Source of the DNA: Acidobacteriota bacterium
GTDB lineage: Bacteria; Acidobacteriota; Blastocatellia; Pyrinomonadales; Pyrinomonadaceae
Direction: 5' to 3'
NCBI GenBank assembly: GCA_003223935.1
Contig: QHXQ01000071.1
Coordinates: 1 to 38,748 of the forward strand
Length of the DNA stretch: 38,748 nt
A program made the position numbers and the translations under genes. Below the pieces are notes generated by a model, which was not told the DNA's origin, made no database searches, and saw only the letters and a program-made list of their open reading frames with translations. Shown in pieces: positions 8,931-17,220 of this stretch (position 1 is the first letter of the stretch; each line of letters begins with the position of its first letter).

Positions 8931-9204
8931 AATGTCTTTCGGCCGTCTCGCGCTCGAATTTGTCGGGGAACTGCGCGCGCAGCTTGGGCGTGATGCGGAA
9001 GCCTGCATCCTCGAACGCTTCGCCGAAGTCGTTGCGCTCGCCGCCGCCGCGCCCGATGTGACAGACCGTGCATTTGTTGTGTAGTTCGGTCTTCGCCATC
9101 GGGTCGCGGTTATAGCGATCCATGAACGCGGGCTTCGAGCGCGCGGCCACGGCTGCCAGCACGATGAAGCAGACTAGAAAAAAGAGTTGCACCCGTTGCT
9201 TCAT
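8929..9204 (-). CDS. Small exported monohaem c-type cytochrome-like protein
   Basis: 91 residues. An N-terminal hydrophobic signal (LFFLVCFIVLAAVAA) is followed by a single haem-c attachment motif, Cys45-Thr-Val-Cys48-His49, in a short sequence (KTELHNKCTVCHIGRGGGER). Covalent haem attachment in the periplasm is expected. A methionine axial ligand is not obvious downstream; candidate ligands are few, so electron transfer partners are unclear. It starts 12 bases after the porin gene on the same strand and is probably cotranscribed with it. The stop codon lies in a long hairpin arm. Confidence 0.8.
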   Translation of the reverse strand: MKQRVQLFFLVCFIVLAAVAARSKPAFMDRYNRDPMAKTELHNKCTVCHIGRGGGERNDFGEAFEDAGFRITPKLRAQFPDKFERETAERH

Positions 9205-9216
9205 GTTGACACCACT

Positions 9217-10863
9217 TCAGAAGATGTAAGCGATTGAGCCAGTGAAACCGTTGCGCCCGTAATCGAGATGCGGCAGCGGGCTGACGCCAAAGAGCGGCTC
9301 GCCCACGCTCGACGGCACGCGCGGCACAGGGCCAAACGTGTGGTTGAAGAGATAACCGAGTTTGAAGATCACCGAAGGCGACGGCGCGAGATTGAGGCCG
9401 ACGGTCGTGCGCGCACGGTTCAAATAAAAGTTAGGGAGCGTGCGATCCAGACGGACGATCTCGTAGCGCACGACCGGCGCGATGTATGCGCCGTCGTCGA
9501 GTTTGCGCGCGAGGAAGTTGGTCGCAAAATTGTAAGCGCCTTCGACGTAGAAGCCGTCCTGACCGGGCGTGCGTTCGGCGACGAACTCTGCGAGCGCGGC
9601 GATGCTCGCCGGATCATTCGGCTCAAACGTGGGCGGCGCGGAACTGCGGCGCGGGATGCCGCCGACGATATTCGAGCGGCCGTACTCGCCGTTCAAAGTC
9701 AGATTGCCGCGCCGGTACGAGGCGTCGAAGAAGAAGATCGTGGCCGACTGCTGCGGCTCGCCGAGTTTGTTGAAGTGGCCGTTGTAGAGCGACGCGCCGA
9801 ACTCAAGCCCCGGCATCGGCGAGAGACCGACGCGCCCGACGAATGCCTTGCGCCGGTTCTCCGCTTGAAACGCGATTGCGCCCGGCTCTGCGGCTGATGA
9901 TTGACCGAGCAGGCGCGAGAAAGGCGTCGGCTCGTCGTCGTTGTTCGTGCCGCGCATGCCGTTGACCACGTCGAACTCGTAACTGAATTTCATCTTGTGG
10001 GGCAGACGAAAGCGACCACGCACACCCAGCCCTGTATCGCGATAAGCGGTCGGCACGATGAACTGATTGATGAGCGGCCGGATCGTGGTCAGGTTCAGAT
10101 TCGAGTCGTGATAGGTATTGAAGCGGCCGAGGGCGGGCACGATGATGCCGCCGCGAAACGCGAACTCAGGACGCAGCTTCCATTCGACGAACGCCTGCTC
10201 GACGTCAATCTCGCGCGAGCCGAACTCGTATTCAAGCTCAGAGTTGAAGACGATGTTCTGCTTCTCTGCCAGCACCGCCGCGATGCCGAGCACGAGGCGC
10301 GTATTCTGAAACGTGGGCGTGCCACCGCCGTCGGCGCGTTCGCTAACTGAAGATGAGCGAAATTGAAAATCGCCGTAGCCGCCGATGGTGAGCCGCTCCG
10401 TGCGTAGGAGATTGCCCGCGCCTGAGAGGTCGCCGCCCTGCGCCTTCGTGGCAATGGCGATGCGTCTGTCGTCGGGCGCGGCTGTGGTCTGCGCGGCCGA
10501 GTTGGTCAACGTCGCGGCGCTCGACTGTGCGCCGGTTGCGGCCGGTTGATTAGGCGCTGCGGGCTGCGTCGTGCCTGCCGCACTTGTGCCGTTATTTCGT
10601 TCGACGAGCGTGCGCAGACGCTCCAACTCGCCGCGCAACTGTTCGACTTCGCCGCGCAGTCGCTCGACCTCTGTCTGCCCATTGCCTTGCGCGTCGTCTA
10701 TCTTCGACGCAGTTTGCACAGTGCTGGCTGACTGCTCGGTCGTAGCCGTCTGCTTAACCTGTGCTTCTTGTGCGTAACTGAGTTGCATCTGCTGCGCTTG
10801 GCTCGTGCTAGACAGACTCAAGCACAAAGCAACCAACAGGCTGAATGATAATTTTCTGCACAT
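9217..10863 (-). CDS. Outer-membrane porin, OprO/OprP-like, with N-terminal coiled coil
   Basis: 548 residues from the ATG at 10863, which gives a clean signal peptide (FSLLVALCLSLSSTSQAQ); a longer frame to 10947 adds unlikely residues. After the signal is a heptad-rich segment (VERLRGEVEQLRGELERLRT) and a Thr/Ala/Gln linker. The C-terminal 380 residues form alternating amphipathic strands ending in an aromatic residue (GSIAYIF), typical of outer-membrane barrels. DFQFRSS, EYEFGSREIDVEQAFVEWKL and GRFNTYHDSNLN fit the phosphate-selective porin O/P family. The coiled coil could trimerise the protein or touch peptidoglycan. The substrate cannot be told from sequence. It is followed by the haem protein. 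Confidence 0.85.
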   Translation of the reverse strand: MCRKLSFSLLVALCLSLSSTSQAQQMQLSYAQEAQVKQTATTEQSASTVQTASKIDDAQGNGQTEVERLRGEVEQLRGELERLRTLVERNNGTSAAGTTQPAAPNQPAATGAQSSAATLTNSAAQTTAAPDDRRIAIATKAQGGDLSGAGNLLRTERLTIGGYGDFQFRSSSVSERADGGGTPTFQNTRLVLGIAAVLAEKQNIVFNSELEYEFGSREIDVEQAFVEWKLRPEFAFRGGIIVPALGRFNTYHDSNLNLTTIRPLINQFIVPTAYRDTGLGVRGRFRLPHKMKFSYEFDVVNGMRGTNNDDEPTPFSRLLGQSSAAEPGAIAFQAENRRKAFVGRVGLSPMPGLEFGASLYNGHFNKLGEPQQSATIFFFDASYRRGNLTLNGEYGRSNIVGGIPRRSSAPPTFEPNDPASIAALAEFVAERTPGQDGFYVEGAYNFATNFLARKLDDGAYIAPVVRYEIVRLDRTLPNFYLNRARTTVGLNLAPSPSVIFKLGYLFNHTFGPVPRVPSSVGEPLFGVSPLPHLDYGRNGFTGSIAYIF

Positions 10864-10959
10864 GAAACTCGTTCCAATTGACTTTGCTGGATTTAAGAAG
10901 AGCTTAGAAGCAAAAACTGAATCGGCTCGCTTCCGCCATAATTTCAAGAGCGGAAGCTC

Positions 10960-11004
10960 AGTTGGCGGTGAAATTGAAAGCGATTTTCAATTTCACTGCC
11001 AACT
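10960..11004. repeat. 20-bp inverted repeat upstream of the porin gene
   Basis: 10960-10979 is the reverse complement of 10985-11004 except for one mismatch, with a 5-base loop. Unlike the other dyads it lies in a divergent region, about 100 bases upstream of the porin start, so an operator or 5' leader structure is as likely as a transcript end. Confidence 0.75.
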
Positions 11005-11126
11005 ATAATCTGTGCTGTCACCAAGTGTCAACCTCTATTGCTTGGGCTGGCCGAGGCGAGTGCTTTATTTTGTTTAGCTCGATGGTTGTGCGTTTCTGCG
11101 TGCGGCGCAGGGCGCGGGCGTGGCTA

Positions 11127-11135
11127 TGTTATACT
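11127..11135 (+). promoter_or_regulatory. Extended -10 promoter for the DksA-like gene
   Basis: TGTTATACT is an extended -10 element (TGn followed by TATACT). No convincing -35 lies 17 bases upstream, as is usual for extended -10 promoters. The start codon follows at 11209. Confidence 0.45.
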
Positions 11136-11208
11136 GCAACCCGTTCAGCCAAACTTAACAATTTAGAAGCACGACGGTCGGGTCGTGCCGCAGCAGGGGG
11201 CAGCATTA

Positions 11209-11589
11209 ATGGACGCAGAGAAATTGGAGCACTTCCGCCGTATCCTGACCGAGCAGTTGCGCCAGCACACCGCACAGGTGCGCGACAGTCAAGCCGCAAC
11301 GCTTGCGATGAACGCGACCGACGACGGCGTCAAAGACACTGTGGATATGTCGCTCGCGGACGTGAACCAAGAGATCGAATTGCGCAATGGCGAGCGCGAA
11401 TCACAACTCGTCGCCGACATAGATCAAGCGCTAATGCGCATAGACGAAGGCTCCTACGGTCTCTGCGCGCGCTGCGGCCAACCCATTGACGAACGCCGGC
11501 TCGAAGCCATGCCCACCGCCCGCTACGACGCCGCCTGCCAAACCGCCATCGAAGCCAGCCGCGGCGAGGGCGACAGACCAACGTTGTAA
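11209..11589 (+). CDS. DksA/TraR-family zinc-finger protein with Cys-to-Asp change
   Basis: 126 residues from the ATG at 11209, with AGGGGG upstream. The N-terminal half is a helical coiled coil (LEHFRRILTEQLRQHTAQV), the C-terminal part a DksA-type finger: GLCARCGQPIDERRLEAMPT. DksA proteins bind the secondary channel of RNA polymerase. The usual finger is CxxC-x17-CxxC; here it is Cys86-x2-Cys89-x17-Asp107-x2-Cys110, with Asp in place of the third Cys. Asp can ligate zinc, and three-Cys or Cys-less relatives are known. It has an acidic pair (TDDGVKDTVD) before the second helix. It probably has a regulatory role at RNA polymerase rather than a nuclease one. The gene converges with the recombinase gene. 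Confidence 0.85.
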   Translation: MDAEKLEHFRRILTEQLRQHTAQVRDSQAATLAMNATDDGVKDTVDMSLADVNQEIELRNGERESQLVADIDQALMRIDEGSYGLCARCGQPIDERRLEAMPTARYDAACQTAIEASRGEGDRPTL

Positions 11590-11592
11590 AGT

Positions 11593-11670
11593 AGAGGTTA
11601 GAGATCAGAGGTCAGAGGTTAGTGAAAGAATTTGTCTTTACTAACCTCTGACCTCTGATCTCTAACCTCT
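11593..11670. repeat. Perfect 31-bp intergenic hairpin
   Basis: 11593-11623 is the exact reverse complement of 11640-11670, with a 16-base loop. The arm is built of near-repeats of AGAGGTTAGAGATCAGAGG. It lies between the stops of the convergent dksA-like and recombinase genes, 3 and 4 bases from each. Confidence 0.92.
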
Positions 11671-11674
11671 GCTT

Positions 11675-12595
11675 TTATGCCTTCGGATGCGTCTTGTCGT
11701 ACACCTCGATCAATTTTTCCATTGAGACGTGCGTGTAGATTTGCGTGGTGGAGATGCGCGCGTGGCCGAGTAGTTCTTGGATGTGACGTAGGTCTGCGCC
11801 GCTGTCGAGCAGGTGCGTGGCGAAGGAGTGGCGCAGAGAGTGTGGGCTGATGTTGTGTATGCCAGCGCAAATCGTGATGTACTTATCAACCATGCGTCCG
11901 ACCGAGCGCGTGGTGATGCGCGTGCCTTGATAGTTGAGAAAGACGGCTTGCGTGTCGCGCTCTGCGAGCGGCGCATTATGCAGAAACGAGTTGCGCACGG
12001 CGAGGTATTGCAGGAGCGCGTGCTTCGCCGGGTCGCCGAAGGGCACGACGCGCTGCTTGCGCCGTTTGCCCGTGACGCGCGCCATCTTCTGCGCAAAATC
12101 TATGTCGCGCAGATCGAGTTTGACCAACTCGGAGACGCGCACGCCCGTGCCGTAGAGCATCTCTAGGATCGCGCGGTCGCGTTTGCCCAGATCGGTCTCG
12201 ATATCGGGCGTCTCGATGAAGCGCACCACGTCTTCGACCGAGAGATGATTCGGCAGCTTCTTCTCAAGGCGCGGCGTGGCGACCAGCTTCGCCGGATTCA
12301 TCTCGACCACACCTTCGCGCAAGAGGAACTGAAAGAAGGTGCGCAAAGCGGCGAGCTTACGCGCAATCGAGGTCTTCTGTTTGTGCTCGGCGTGCAGTTG
12401 CGAGAGCCACTCGCGGATCGTGATGTGATCGATCTGCTTGATGTCGAACTCGCGGCGCGTACCAGTTTCAGGATCGGCCGGCGCGAGATGATCGTAGAAC
12501 TGACCGAGATCGATCCGGTAATTGCGCAGCGTATGCTCGCTCACGTTGCGCTCGTAGCGCAGATGCTCGAAGAACTGTTCGAGTAGTTGCTCCAT
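11675..12595 (-). CDS. xerC: Tyrosine recombinase, XerC/XerD type
   Basis: 306 residues, the usual length of Xer recombinases, which resolve chromosome dimers at dif. N-terminal SAM-like domain ([20 protein letters not shown]), then catalytic domain with Arg153 ([12 protein letters not shown]), a basic strand near Lys177, His252 and Arg255 ([17 protein letters not shown]), His278 ([11 protein letters not shown]) and nucleophile Tyr287 (IYTHVS). All catalytic residues are present. XerC and XerD cannot be told apart without alignment; the gene symbol is a best guess. It is housekeeping in size and style, and no integrative element borders it. Confidence 0.88.
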   Translation of the reverse strand: MEQLLEQFFEHLRYERNVSEHTLRNYRIDLGQFYDHLAPADPETGTRREFDIKQIDHITIREWLSQLHAEHKQKTSIARKLAALRTFFQFLLREGVVEMNPAKLVATPRLEKKLPNHLSVEDVVRFIETPDIETDLGKRDRAILEMLYGTGVRVSELVKLDLRDIDFAQKMARVTGKRRKQRVVPFGDPAKHALLQYLAVRNSFLHNAPLAERDTQAVFLNYQGTRITTRSVGRMVDKYITICAGIHNISPHSLRHSFATHLLDSGADLRHIQELLGHARISTTQIYTHVSMEKLIEVYDKTHPKA

Positions 12596-12614
12596 AAAAA
12601 AACATCCGTGAGTA

Positions 12615-12692
12615 GTTGTCCGTTGTTTCGCGGTGTTAGCGCATGACTGAAGTTGAATCGATCAACTGACAGAACAGAGAACAACTGACAAC
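12615..12692. repeat. Weak intergenic dyad upstream of the recombinase gene
   Basis: gttgtccgttgt (12615-12626) pairs with acaactgacaac (12681-12692) at 11 of 12 positions, with an inner AGTTGA/TCAACT stem. It is less perfect than other dyads in the window, and lies just downstream of the VWFA-TonB gene stop (12708). Confidence 0.4.
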
Positions 12693-12707
12693 CGACGACG
12701 GACAGCT

Positions 12708-14744
12708 TTACTGACTGAAGTTGTAAACGATCACGCCTGTGACCTGCACGGACTTGCCGCTCAGGATAGTCGGCGTGAAGACGGCTTGCTTGGCGGCGAC
12801 GACGGCTGCGGCGCGCAAAAGATTGTGGCCGCTGACGGCGCGTGCCTCAACCACTTTACCATTCTCGTCAATAGTCACCTCGACGTTGACCGCGCCAGCG
12901 ACGTGCATGCGTTGCGCCGTCTCTGGATAGATCGGCTTCGGCAGTCTGATCGCGCGGCCGTTGAGCACGCCGCCGGAGACTGGTGCTTTCGTGTCGCCGT
13001 GCGCTTGCGCTGTGTTCGTCGGCGGCGCTTGATTCGCGGGCGTAGCGTTTGGCGTCGGCTTCGTTTCGGGCGCGCTGGCTTTGGGCGTGGGCGTCGGTTC
13101 GGGCGTCGTTGTCGGCGTGGCGGCGGGTTGATTGGTTGGTGACGGCGACGGTTCAGGCGTGGCGACAGGTGCGACGGGCGGCGCGGCGGCGGATGCGACT
13201 TCGATGCGCGGCTCCGGTGGTCGTTCAACTGCGGGCGCGACCTTCGGCGGCGAAGCCTCTTCGCGCTTCGTCTCAGTGTTGATATTCGCGGCCGAAGCGG
13301 TGTTGTCGTTCGACGATGCCGCAGTGTTGACGCTTGATGATGGCGCGGCGCGGCGGCTCATCACATCGTCGTCCGGGTTCAAATTCTTGCTGCCGTATGA
13401 AGGCCCGACCGCAGGCGCGCTCGTTCTGATCGGCGGCGGCGGATTTTGCATCGGCGGGTTGCTCGTTGGCTCTGCGCTCGTCGCCGTCGTCGTCACGCTT
13501 GTGTCAGAGGCAGTCTGCGCACTCGGATTGTAGATATAACTCGGCGCGCTCGTGAGTTGTTCTTTGCGCGGGTAGTAGCCGCGTCGTGCGCGCACGCGCA
13601 TGTTCGGGCGCGTCTTGACGCGTAAGCTAATGATGCGGAAGCGTGTGTCGCGCCGGTCGTCGTCCGGGTAATAACTGAGGATGTACTGCTGCGCGAGGTC
13701 GGCGGAGATTTGCGCGAACGCGGCGGGCAGATCGTTGATCGTCTTGGGCACGAAGACCGCGCCGCCCGTCTGCGCGGTGATCTCTTGCATGCGCCGCTCG
13801 GCCGTCAAGTCGCGCAGGTTCGCGTTCTCACTGATGCTGTTCTGCACAGCATAGACCTGCACGTCGGCCGCCTGCACGCGCCTAACCGTCTCATTGAATT
13901 CCGTGTTGCTGACTGTGTCCACGCCGTCCGAGACGATGACGATCACTTTGCGGCCCGTCTGCGGCTTGAGGTAGTCGGCCGCTTCGACGATGGTGTCGAG
14001 CAAAGCAGTCGCGCCTTCAGGCTCGCCGTAGCGTTCGATGATGTGGACGAGTCTGTTGACGTCGTTGGTCAGAGGCTGTTCGAGGATCGGCTCGGTCGTG
14101 ACTGAATAGATCGCGGCTTGATCGGCCGGACGCATGACCGTGCGGAAGAAGCGCATCGCCGACTGCTTCTCAAGCTCGCGCGCGGTGCGCAGGCTGTAGC
14201 TATTGTCGAACAGCAAGGCGAGACGCACGGGCGTCTCGGCGCGCGAGAGATCGCCAATCGGTTTCGGTTGCCCATCAACGCGCAACTCAAAATCTTTGAC
14301 TTCCAAGTCGGTGATGGCGCGGCCCAAGTCGTCTATGACCGACGCAGGGATCGGCACAAGGTTCGAGTTGACGCGGATCACTTCGTCTGGATCGATCTCG
14401 ACCGGCTGACCTGTGTCCGGGTCGTTCGTCAACACGAGCATCGGTGTCGGGGAAGGTGTGCCGCGCGGTTCATCGGGCGTGGCGGGTTGACCGGGTTGAT
14501 CTGCGGGCGGTCTGTGCGGCGCTTCAGTTGCGGCGCGACGCGGGCGCTGCGTGTTCGGCGTCTGCGGCGTGGGCGTCGGCTCAGGCCGCTTGCGCCCTGA
14601 TTGCGCTGCGAGCGAGATGGGCGCGAGCAGCAACAGGATGAACAGAAAATAGACTGCGAGACCACACGCGCAAGCGCGAAGTGCAAGCGCACGCGAGGTG
14701 TTGCCTGCCGGTTCGGGTCGCTTCGTGTGAGTTCGTGATTTCAT
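12708..14744 (-). CDS. VWFA-related protein fused to a TonB C-terminal domain
   Basis: 678 residues from the ATG at 14744, 20 bases after trmFO on the same strand. Order: an N-terminal signal-anchor (VYFLFILLLLAPISLAA), a Pro/Thr/Arg-rich linker, a VWFA-related domain of the type expanded in Acidobacteria (about 120-330), a long Pro/Thr/Ser-rich linker, and a TonB C-terminal domain (about 590-678: KPIYPETAQRMHVAGAVNVE and VTIDENGKVVEARAVSGH). The VWFA part has VPIPASVIDDLGRAITDLEV, a MIDAS DNSYS (about 180) and VIVSDGVDT, so metal binding is likely. VWFA folds bind proteins; TonB ends touch outer-membrane receptors. Having both in one periplasmic chain suggests a link from the inner membrane to outer-membrane partners. 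The first dozen codons overlap a repeat-like arm (see findings). Confidence 0.85.
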   Translation of the reverse strand: MKSRTHTKRPEPAGNTSRALALRACACGLAVYFLFILLLLAPISLAAQSGRKRPEPTPTPQTPNTQRPRRAATEAPHRPPADQPGQPATPDEPRGTPSPTPMLVLTNDPDTGQPVEIDPDEVIRVNSNLVPIPASVIDDLGRAITDLEVKDFELRVDGQPKPIGDLSRAETPVRLALLFDNSYSLRTARELEKQSAMRFFRTVMRPADQAAIYSVTTEPILEQPLTNDVNRLVHIIERYGEPEGATALLDTIVEAADYLKPQTGRKVIVIVSDGVDTVSNTEFNETVRRVQAADVQVYAVQNSISENANLRDLTAERRMQEITAQTGGAVFVPKTINDLPAAFAQISADLAQQYILSYYPDDDRRDTRFRIISLRVKTRPNMRVRARRGYYPRKEQLTSAPSYIYNPSAQTASDTSVTTTATSAEPTSNPPMQNPPPPIRTSAPAVGPSYGSKNLNPDDDVMSRRAAPSSSVNTAASSNDNTASAANINTETKREEASPPKVAPAVERPPEPRIEVASAAAPPVAPVATPEPSPSPTNQPAATPTTTPEPTPTPKASAPETKPTPNATPANQAPPTNTAQAHGDTKAPVSGGVLNGRAIRLPKPIYPETAQRMHVAGAVNVEVTIDENGKVVEARAVSGHNLLRAAAVVAAKQAVFTPTILSGKSVQVTGVIVYNFSQ

Positions 14745-14763
14745 CTCTGCTTCGCTTGATCCT

Positions 14764-16113
14764 TTAACCGTTGGCGACGAGCGGCGCTGTGTCGTGTTGG
14801 ATGGTATGCAGCCAGTCGTCCCACTCTTGCAGGGCCAGCGCCACCTGTCGCTCGTGTCGTTCGCGTTTGCGGCGAAACCGCTTGCGCTCTTGTTCGGCAA
14901 GCGGCTCAAGCAGCGCGAAGGTTATGTTGACCGGCTGATAGTTGTCTGTCTCGGCTTGTGAGACGTAACGCGCGAGCGCTCCCGTGGCCGTGCGCGATGG
15001 CGCTGTGACCAACTCGCGCCCTGCGAGCAGCCGCGCCGCGTTTACACCTGCGAGCCAACCCGTCGCAACCGATTCGACGTAGCCTTCGACACCGCTGATC
15101 TGTCCGGCGAAGAATACTGCTGGGCGGGCGCGCATTTGCATGGTCGGGGCGAGCACGCGCGGCGCTCTAATGTAAGTATTACGATGAATCTGGCCGTATT
15201 GCAAGAATTCCGCACGCTCCAAGCCGGGAATCAGCCGCAAGACTCGCGCTTGCTCGCCGTAACGTAGATGATTCTGGAAGCCGACCATGTTGTATGCGTC
15301 GGCCAACAGATTCTCCTGCCGGAGTTGGACAGCCGCGAACGGCTCGCGCCCCGTGCGCGGATCAACCAATCCGACCGGCTTCATCGGGCCGAAGCGCAGT
15401 GTGTCGTAACCGCGCCGCGCTAGTTCTTCAATCGGCAGACACGCCTCGAACCAGCGCGTCTCCTCGAAGCGTTGCAGCGGCACAGACTGCGCGGCCGTCA
15501 GCGCTTCATAAAAACGACGATACTGCTCTTCATCGAACGGGCAGTTCAGATAATCGTCGCCGCCTTTGTCATAGCGCGCAGCGCGAAAAGCGATGGATGT
15601 GTCAATCGAGTCGGCGACGACGATGGGCGCGATGGCATCGTAAAAATAGAGTTGGTCATCACCCGTCAGCCGCATGATCTCTTCAGCCAGGGCGTCGGAG
15701 CAGAGCGGGCCGGCAGCGATGATCGTGATCGCGTCCGCCGGCACGCGCGTTAGTTCTTCGCGGACGACTGTGATGTTCGGCTGCGCTTCAATGCGCGCGG
15801 TGATCAACTCCGCGAAGCGTTGGCGATCAACCGCGAGCGCCGCGCCCGCCGGCACGCGCGTCTCTTTGGCGACTTCCAACACGAGCGAACGAGCGCGCCG
15901 CAACTCTTCCTTCAACAGATACGGCGCTGTGCCCGGCTCATCCGACTTCAAAGAGTTCGAGCAGACGATCTCCGCGAGTTTGTCCGTGCGATGCGCGGGC
16001 GTCTGTTTGACGGGGCGCATCTCATAGAGGCACACACGCGCGCCCGCTTGCGCCGCCTGCCAAGCAGCCTCCACACCCGCAAACCCGCCGCCGATGACCA
16101 CAACCTCTGTCAT
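14764..16113 (-). CDS. trmFO: tRNA (uracil-54-C5)-methyltransferase, folate/FAD-dependent
   Basis: 449 residues from the ATG at 16113; the longer frame to 16224 adds a sequence unlike the family. TrmFO makes ribothymidine at position 54 of tRNA using methylenetetrahydrofolate and FAD. Dinucleotide-binding motif VVIGGGFAGVEAAW lies at residues 6-19, followed by MRPVKQTPAHRTDKLAEIVC and SNSLKSDEPG, FEACLPIEELARRGYDTLRF, GPMKPVGL and a C-terminal part (QISGVEGYVESVATG) all typical of the GidA/TrmFO group. Catalytic cysteines of the CSNS and ACLP motifs are present. It is the upstream neighbour of the VWFA-TonB gene and probably cotranscribed; I see no functional reason for this pairing. Confidence 0.95.
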   Translation of the reverse strand: MTEVVVIGGGFAGVEAAWQAAQAGARVCLYEMRPVKQTPAHRTDKLAEIVCSNSLKSDEPGTAPYLLKEELRRARSLVLEVAKETRVPAGAALAVDRQRFAELITARIEAQPNITVVREELTRVPADAITIIAAGPLCSDALAEEIMRLTGDDQLYFYDAIAPIVVADSIDTSIAFRAARYDKGGDDYLNCPFDEEQYRRFYEALTAAQSVPLQRFEETRWFEACLPIEELARRGYDTLRFGPMKPVGLVDPRTGREPFAAVQLRQENLLADAYNMVGFQNHLRYGEQARVLRLIPGLERAEFLQYGQIHRNTYIRAPRVLAPTMQMRARPAVFFAGQISGVEGYVESVATGWLAGVNAARLLAGRELVTAPSRTATGALARYVSQAETDNYQPVNITFALLEPLAEQERKRFRRKRERHERQVALALQEWDDWLHTIQHDTAPLVANG

Positions 16114-16196
16114 AAACCCGCACGCGCTCGACCCGGCGCACGCACATTCTAAATCGAAGCATGAGAATTGGCACGCGATGAATGAACGATGCAGAC

Positions 16197-16273
16197 TAAA
16201 CCACGAAGCTACACGCAGAGGCACGAACCTGCTTGAATCTTGTTCGTGCCTCTGCGTGTAGCTTCGTGGTTTA
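16197..16273. repeat. Perfect 32-bp intergenic hairpin, CCACGAA family
   Basis: 16197-16228 is the exact reverse complement of 16242-16273, with a 13-base loop. The arm shares the CCACGAAGC...GCACGAAC pattern with 8846-8930 and with the single arm at 18731-18766. It lies downstream of the 16341 gene and upstream of trmFO, both minus strand. Confidence 0.92.
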
Positions 16274-16340
16274 TGCTTTCGACCTTGCGCCGATTATAGA
16301 GCGCGCTCACCTTCGTCGGCTCAGTCTCTGGCTGGCAAAC

Positions 16341-16529
16341 TCATGTCGGACAATTTTTCTCGTCCGTTGAATGCGATTCGTCCGGCGGCTGCGGCACGTC
16401 TGCGTTCATCGCCGCCGCCGACTCGCGTTCGGCTTGCAGCCCGCTCGACTCGGACTGCGCCGCATCCGTCGCGCTCGCTTCCGTTTCGCGCGCACGCTCG
16501 TGCGGTGCTTGCGCCGTCTCTTCTTCCAT
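16341..16529 (-). CDS. Small acidic protein, function unknown
   Basis: 62 residues, MEEETAQAPHERARETEASA and onward, rich in Glu, Ala and Ser with no signal peptide, membrane segment or known motif. A strong GAGGAGG ribosome site lies about 9 bases before the ATG at 16529. This marks it as the real frame over the overlapping 71-residue frame at 16321-16536. It begins 30 bases after the stop of the histone-like gene on the same strand. The pair of an acidic and a strongly basic protein suggests that they may interact, by charge alone; that is speculation. Confidence 0.6.
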   Translation of the reverse strand: MEEETAQAPHERARETEASATDAAQSESSGLQAERESAAAMNADVPQPPDESHSTDEKNCPT

Positions 16530-16559
16530 ACTTCACCCCTCCTCGTTCGCGCCCGCTCG

Positions 16560-17141
16560 TTAGCGCGCAGACTTGCGCGCGCCCCTCTTACTCGTGCTAC
16601 GCCCAGCCGAACGCACAGGCCCCTTGCCGCTCGCCCGCTTCGTCACGGCCTTGCGCGCCTGCTTCGCCGCCTCATTACTACGCACAGACTTAGTTGCCCC
16701 TTGACGCACACCCGCACGTTTGGTCGCACTCTTTGCGCCCTTCTTGGCCGCGCGCTTCGTTGCGCTACTCTTTTTCGCGCCGCTCTGTTTCGTGGCCCGT
16801 TTCGCAGCGCCCGTCTTGCGCCCGCCGCGCGCGGCCTTTGCGCTTGCTTTCTTGCTTCCCTGCTTCGCTGCGCCACGCTTAACAGTCTGCGCCGCGCCCT
16901 CGCGCTCTTTGCGCCGTTGCACCTGCTCATGCACATCGCTCATCAACTGTTGAATTCGCTCCGCCTCAGTCTGCGGCGACTCGCCCTCACCTTCGGGCAC
17001 GGCCCGCTCCGCTTGCTGTTCTTCAAAGCGTGCGCGCTCGGCCTCGGCCATCGCCTCTTGATTTCGCGCGAACTCAAACTCGTTCAAATGGCTGCCGCCA
17101 ATCTTGTAGTTGGGCTGATTCCTAGCTGGGTCTTTTGGCAT
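16560..17141 (-). CDS. Histone H1-like Lys/Ala-rich protein
   Basis: 193 residues from the ATG at 17141, preceded by GGAGGAGAAG. The N-terminal third is ordinary and charged (MPKDPARNQPNYKIGGSHLN, then an acidic EAERARFEEQQAER). The remainder from about residue 80 is a disordered tail of Lys, Arg, Ala, Ser and Thr in KKxAK/KRAAKK patterns, as in histone H1 C-terminal tails and bacterial H1-like proteins (for example AlgP-type). Such tails bind nucleic acid without sequence preference. It is probably a nucleoid-associated or RNA-binding protein. It is followed by the small acidic gene and divergent from tRNA-Thr(CGT). Confidence 0.7.
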   Translation of the reverse strand: MPKDPARNQPNYKIGGSHLNEFEFARNQEAMAEAERARFEEQQAERAVPEGEGESPQTEAERIQQLMSDVHEQVQRRKEREGAAQTVKRGAAKQGSKKASAKAARGGRKTGAAKRATKQSGAKKSSATKRAAKKGAKSATKRAGVRQGATKSVRSNEAAKQARKAVTKRASGKGPVRSAGRSTSKRGARKSAR

Positions 17142-17220
17142 GTTCCGCTTCTCCTCCCCTCGTCTTTGATCGCTCGCTTGACAACGCGCCGGCCCGCTTC
17201 GTAAGCTTGCTCGCGTCAAC

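Larger units (their letters stand above)
10864..11208. other. Divergent regulatory region between porin and DksA-like gene
   Basis: 345 bases without a credible gene. It contains an inverted repeat at 10960-11004 and an extended -10 promoter for the dksA-like gene at 11127-11135. The porin promoter should lie on the minus strand here but was not recognised. Confidence 0.6.

Noticed and set aside
11675..12595. The Xer recombinase as the integrase of a mobile element
   Set aside because: No tRNA target, direct repeats or cargo genes lie beside it, and its length and motifs fit housekeeping XerC/D.
16321..16536. 71-residue minus-strand frame MKYGRRDGAS and onward
   Set aside because: It overlaps the 16341-16529 frame, which has the better-spaced ribosome site; the longer frame has Arg/Ala-rich composition typical of a shifted reading.
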